Positions 61,971 to 64,000 of a stretch of DNA of 64,000 bases are shown here, one piece after another. Position 1 is the first letter of the stretch, and each line of letters opens with the position of its first letter. The notes below the pieces were generated by a model. The model was not told the origin of the DNA and ran no database searches. It saw nothing but the letters and a program-made list of their open reading frames with translations. Source of the stretch: Bacteroidota bacterium (lineage in GTDB: Bacteria; Bacteroidota; Bacteroidia; Chitinophagales; Chitinophagaceae); contig JAFDXK010000003.1 of assembly GCA_018267965.1 (NCBI GenBank), positions 186,001 through 250,000 of the forward strand. The letters are read 5' to 3'. A program made the position numbers and the translations under genes.

Positions 61971-64000
61971 ATGAAAAAGCTTATACATGCTTCTGCCGGA
62001 TTGTTGGCCGTCTGCTTGGTGCAAACAACAAGTTCGGCACAAATCAGTGTGCAGAAGGATTACACAAACTACAATTCTCCTGCAATTGGTACATTCCAGG
62101 GTATTAATTTCCGCGAAGCGGGCTTCTCGGGTTTATATCCGATTGCCGGCACAAACGGAAAAGAATTCTGGGTATGTTCCGACAGGGGTGTTAACATTGA
62201 TTGTGGTAGTGCAAATCCTTCCGGTTGTACTCCTACTTACGATAAAATGTATTCCTTCCCATCTTATGCACCTAAGATTCATAGAATAAAAATTCAGGGT
62301 GATTCGATTCAAATTTTACGTACCATAAGTATTAAACGTCCTAATGGTACAGGGGCAACAGGTATTATCAATCCTACAGGTTTAGGCAGTACATCTACCG
62401 AAGTTGCATCAACAGACACAGTCCTTAACTGTGTCAACTTCAGTTTGAAAACTGCAGCAAAAGATACTTTCGGTATAGATTGTGAAGGTATAGTAGTAGA
62501 TAAAGAAGGTAACTTCTGGCTTTGCGAAGAAGGAGGCCCCACCATTTGGAAATTAGACCAAAATGGTAAAGTTATAAAGAGGTTCACTCCGTATTTCAAC
62601 CTTGGCGGCGCACAAGCAGTTGATGCAGCCATCGATACAGTTTTCAAATACCGCAAAAACAATCGTGGTTTTGAAGGCATTGCATTAGCACCTAATGGAA
62701 AAATATACGCTGCTATTCAAAGTCCGCTGTTATATCCTACACAAACTGTTGGTGAAAGCTCAAGAATGCACAGGATATTAGAAATTGATCCTGCAACTAA
62801 CACTATGCGCCAATTTGTGTACATGAATGATGGTATCATTGGTACAGGTTCAAACCAAATACGTCTTCGCGACTGGAAATTAGGTGACATGGCCGCAATT
62901 AATGATAGTACTTTTCTGGTACTGGAAGCAGCAGCCAGGGGCACAACTGATATCAAACGTTTGTACATGATAAATATCAACGGTGCAACAGCTGTTAATT
63001 CAGGATTATATGGCAGCAGCACTCTTGAGGGCTTAGATTCAGCAGGCCTCGTTACAAATAGCATCATTCCTGTAAAGAAGACATTAGTGATGGATTTATT
63101 AGCCAATAGCTGGCCTGCTGTATTAGATAAAGCAGAAGGCTTGGCAATAATAAATGACAGCACTATTGCTATTTGCAATGACAATGATTACGGTCAAACT
63201 TGCCCATTGGCAAATGGCATAGCATTACCAACAACAAACCTTAGCCACCTGATTGTTTATAATTTAAAAGGTGCTAATAAACTTCAGAACTACAAACCTG
63301 CTGCAACCACTTTAACACAAGGTGTAACAGGCGTATCTTCATCACAGGCTCCTTATGTAATTCCTTATGTAACCGGTGTAACTACAACAGCCATACAAAC
63401 AACAGGTGATGCGGTATACGGTTACAAATTTGTTGGCATTCCCGATGGTATGGGTGCATTTGATAATGGTGATGGCACATTCACAGTTTTATCAAATCAT
63501 GAAATACCAAATACAGGCGGTATCATTCGCGCGCATGGTTCAACAGGTGCAATGGTTTCAAAATGGATTATTAACAAGTCAGATCTTAGTGTAATGAGTG
63601 GTCAGGATTTGATACAAAGGGTGAATCTCTACAATCCCGGCACCGGCACTTATACTACATATTATGCCGGCAACCCTTCTACATCAGCAGCATTCTCACG
63701 TTTCTGCTCTGCAGACCTTCCCGCAGTATCAGCTTTCTATAATGAAAAAACAGGTTTAGGTACTAAAGCACGCATCTTTATGAATGGTGAGGAAAATGGT
63801 TCTGAGGGCAGAGGCATGGCTCACATCGTAACAGGCGGCGAAGCAGGTACTTCTTATGAATTACCTTACTTAGGTAAGTTTTCGTGGGAAAATGCAGTTG
63901 CAAACCCTGCTACAGGTGATTTAACAGTAGTTGCAGGTACAGATGATGCTACTCCGGGCCAGGTATATTTCTATGTTGGCACTAAAAAATCTACAGGTAA
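61971..64000 (+). CDS. Secreted protein with phytase-like and PhoX-like propeller domains, open at the right edge
   Basis: An open frame of 676 codons runs from ATG 61971 past the window end with no stop. The signal peptide is MKKLIHASAGLLAVCLVQTT followed by SSAQ. Residues about 45-440 fit the esterase-like phytase domain: FREAGFSGLYPIAGTNGKEFW (cited in part), WVCSDRGVN, DCEGIVVDKEGNFWLCEE, GFEGIALAPNGKIYAAIQSPL. From about residue 480 the pattern changes to a PhoX/DUF839-like propeller: GIPDGMGAFDNGDGTFTVLSN, then RAHGSTGAMVSKW and NGEENGSEGRGMAH. A T9SS sorting domain may follow beyond the edge. It is 97 nt after the PorT-like gene. Confidence 0.8.
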   Translation, partial: MKKLIHASAGLLAVCLVQTTSSAQISVQKDYTNYNSPAIGTFQGINFREAGFSGLYPIAGTNGKEFWVCSDRGVNIDCGSANPSGCTPTYDKMYSFPSYAPKIHRIKIQGDSIQILRTISIKRPNGTGATGIINPTGLGSTSTEVASTDTVLNCVNFSLKTAAKDTFGIDCEGIVVDKEGNFWLCEEGGPTIWKLDQNGKVIKRFTPYFNLGGAQAVDAAIDTVFKYRKNNRGFEGIALAPNGKIYAAIQSPLLYPTQTVGESSRMHRILEIDPATNTMRQFVYMNDGIIGTGSNQIRLRDWKLGDMAAINDSTFLVLEAAARGTTDIKRLYMININGATAVNSGLYGSSTLEGLDSAGLVTNSIIPVKKTLVMDLLANSWPAVLDKAEGLAIINDSTIAICNDNDYGQTCPLANGIALPTTNLSHLIVYNLKGANKLQNYKPAATTLTQGVTGVSSSQAPYVIPYVTGVTTTAIQTTGDAVYGYKFVGIPDGMGAFDNGDGTFTVLSNHEIPNTGGIIRAHGSTGAMVSKWIINKSDLSVMSGQDLIQRVNLYNPGTGTYTTYYAGNPSTSAAFSRFCSADLPAVSAFYNEKTGLGTKARIFMNGEENGSEGRGMAHIVTGGEAGTSYELPYLGKFSWENAVANPATGDLTVVAGTDDATPGQVYFYVGTKKSTG

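Overview
The window reads as a chromosomal segment of a Bacteroidota, most likely a member of the Chitinophagales/Chitinophagaceae. The evidence is a fused MurF-alanine racemase, the gliding genes gldE, gldF and gldG, a PorT-like protein, two secreted proteins with type IX (T9SS) C-terminal sorting domains, a menaquinone methyltransferase, a mutY-ssb-gldE block, an almost complete lack of Shine-Dalgarno sequences, and many copies of the Bacteroidota -7 promoter element TAnnTTTG. No rRNA, tRNA, CRISPR array, transposase or integrase was seen.

Positions 1-6075 are an A+T-rich accessory region with two tight modules. The first (1-3291) holds the 3' end of an unrecognised gene, a stand-alone SLOG-type nucleotide-sensing protein, two TIR proteins and a MORN-repeat lipoprotein. 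The second TIR is a clear relative of Thoeris ThsB. TIR enzymes plus a SLOG sensor are the two halves of Thoeris anti-phage signalling, but here the SLOG domain is separate from any SIR2 domain, so this looks like a variant Thoeris-like system. The second module (3347-6075) pairs a predicted HExxH metallopeptidase with a protein whose C-terminus carries an RRGHW motif that I recall from the anti-CRISPR protein AcrVA2 and many phage/plasmid proteins. The left edge of the island lies outside the window; the right edge is near 6076-6351.

Positions 6352-30518 begin the core genome. They hold an MFS transporter, an SRPBCC protein and a patatin; a four-gene operon (porin, Rieske, imelysin, di-heme oxidoreductase) behind a perfect 13-bp-arm palindrome that is probably a metal-responsive operator; a PagL-like lipid A deacylase, YceI, threonine aldolase, an HhH protein, an acyl-CoA dehydrogenase and an N-terminal transketolase subunit; mutY-ssb-gldE; a SirB1-like protein, topA, a T9SS cargo protein and proline dehydrogenase; and ftsB-like plus eno.

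Positions 30515-45911 hold mnmA, the shikimate operon aroB-aroA-aroC, an EGF-like lipoprotein, an amidase divergent from lptD, an MBOAT/SGNH O-acylation pair, a 2-oxoacid dehydrogenase E2 and murF-alr.

Positions 45959-64000 hold gldF-gldG-DUF4340, an M23 peptidase that appears to start with CTG, a class D beta-lactamase, ubiE/menG divergent from engB, a GH3-family protein, lptB, metF, an MGMT-like protein, a T9SS propeller protein, a 1-Cys peroxiredoxin, a PorT-like protein and a large gene open at the right edge (phytase-like plus PhoX-like domains). Two tiny unannotated ORFs and a double-hairpin element lie in the gaps.
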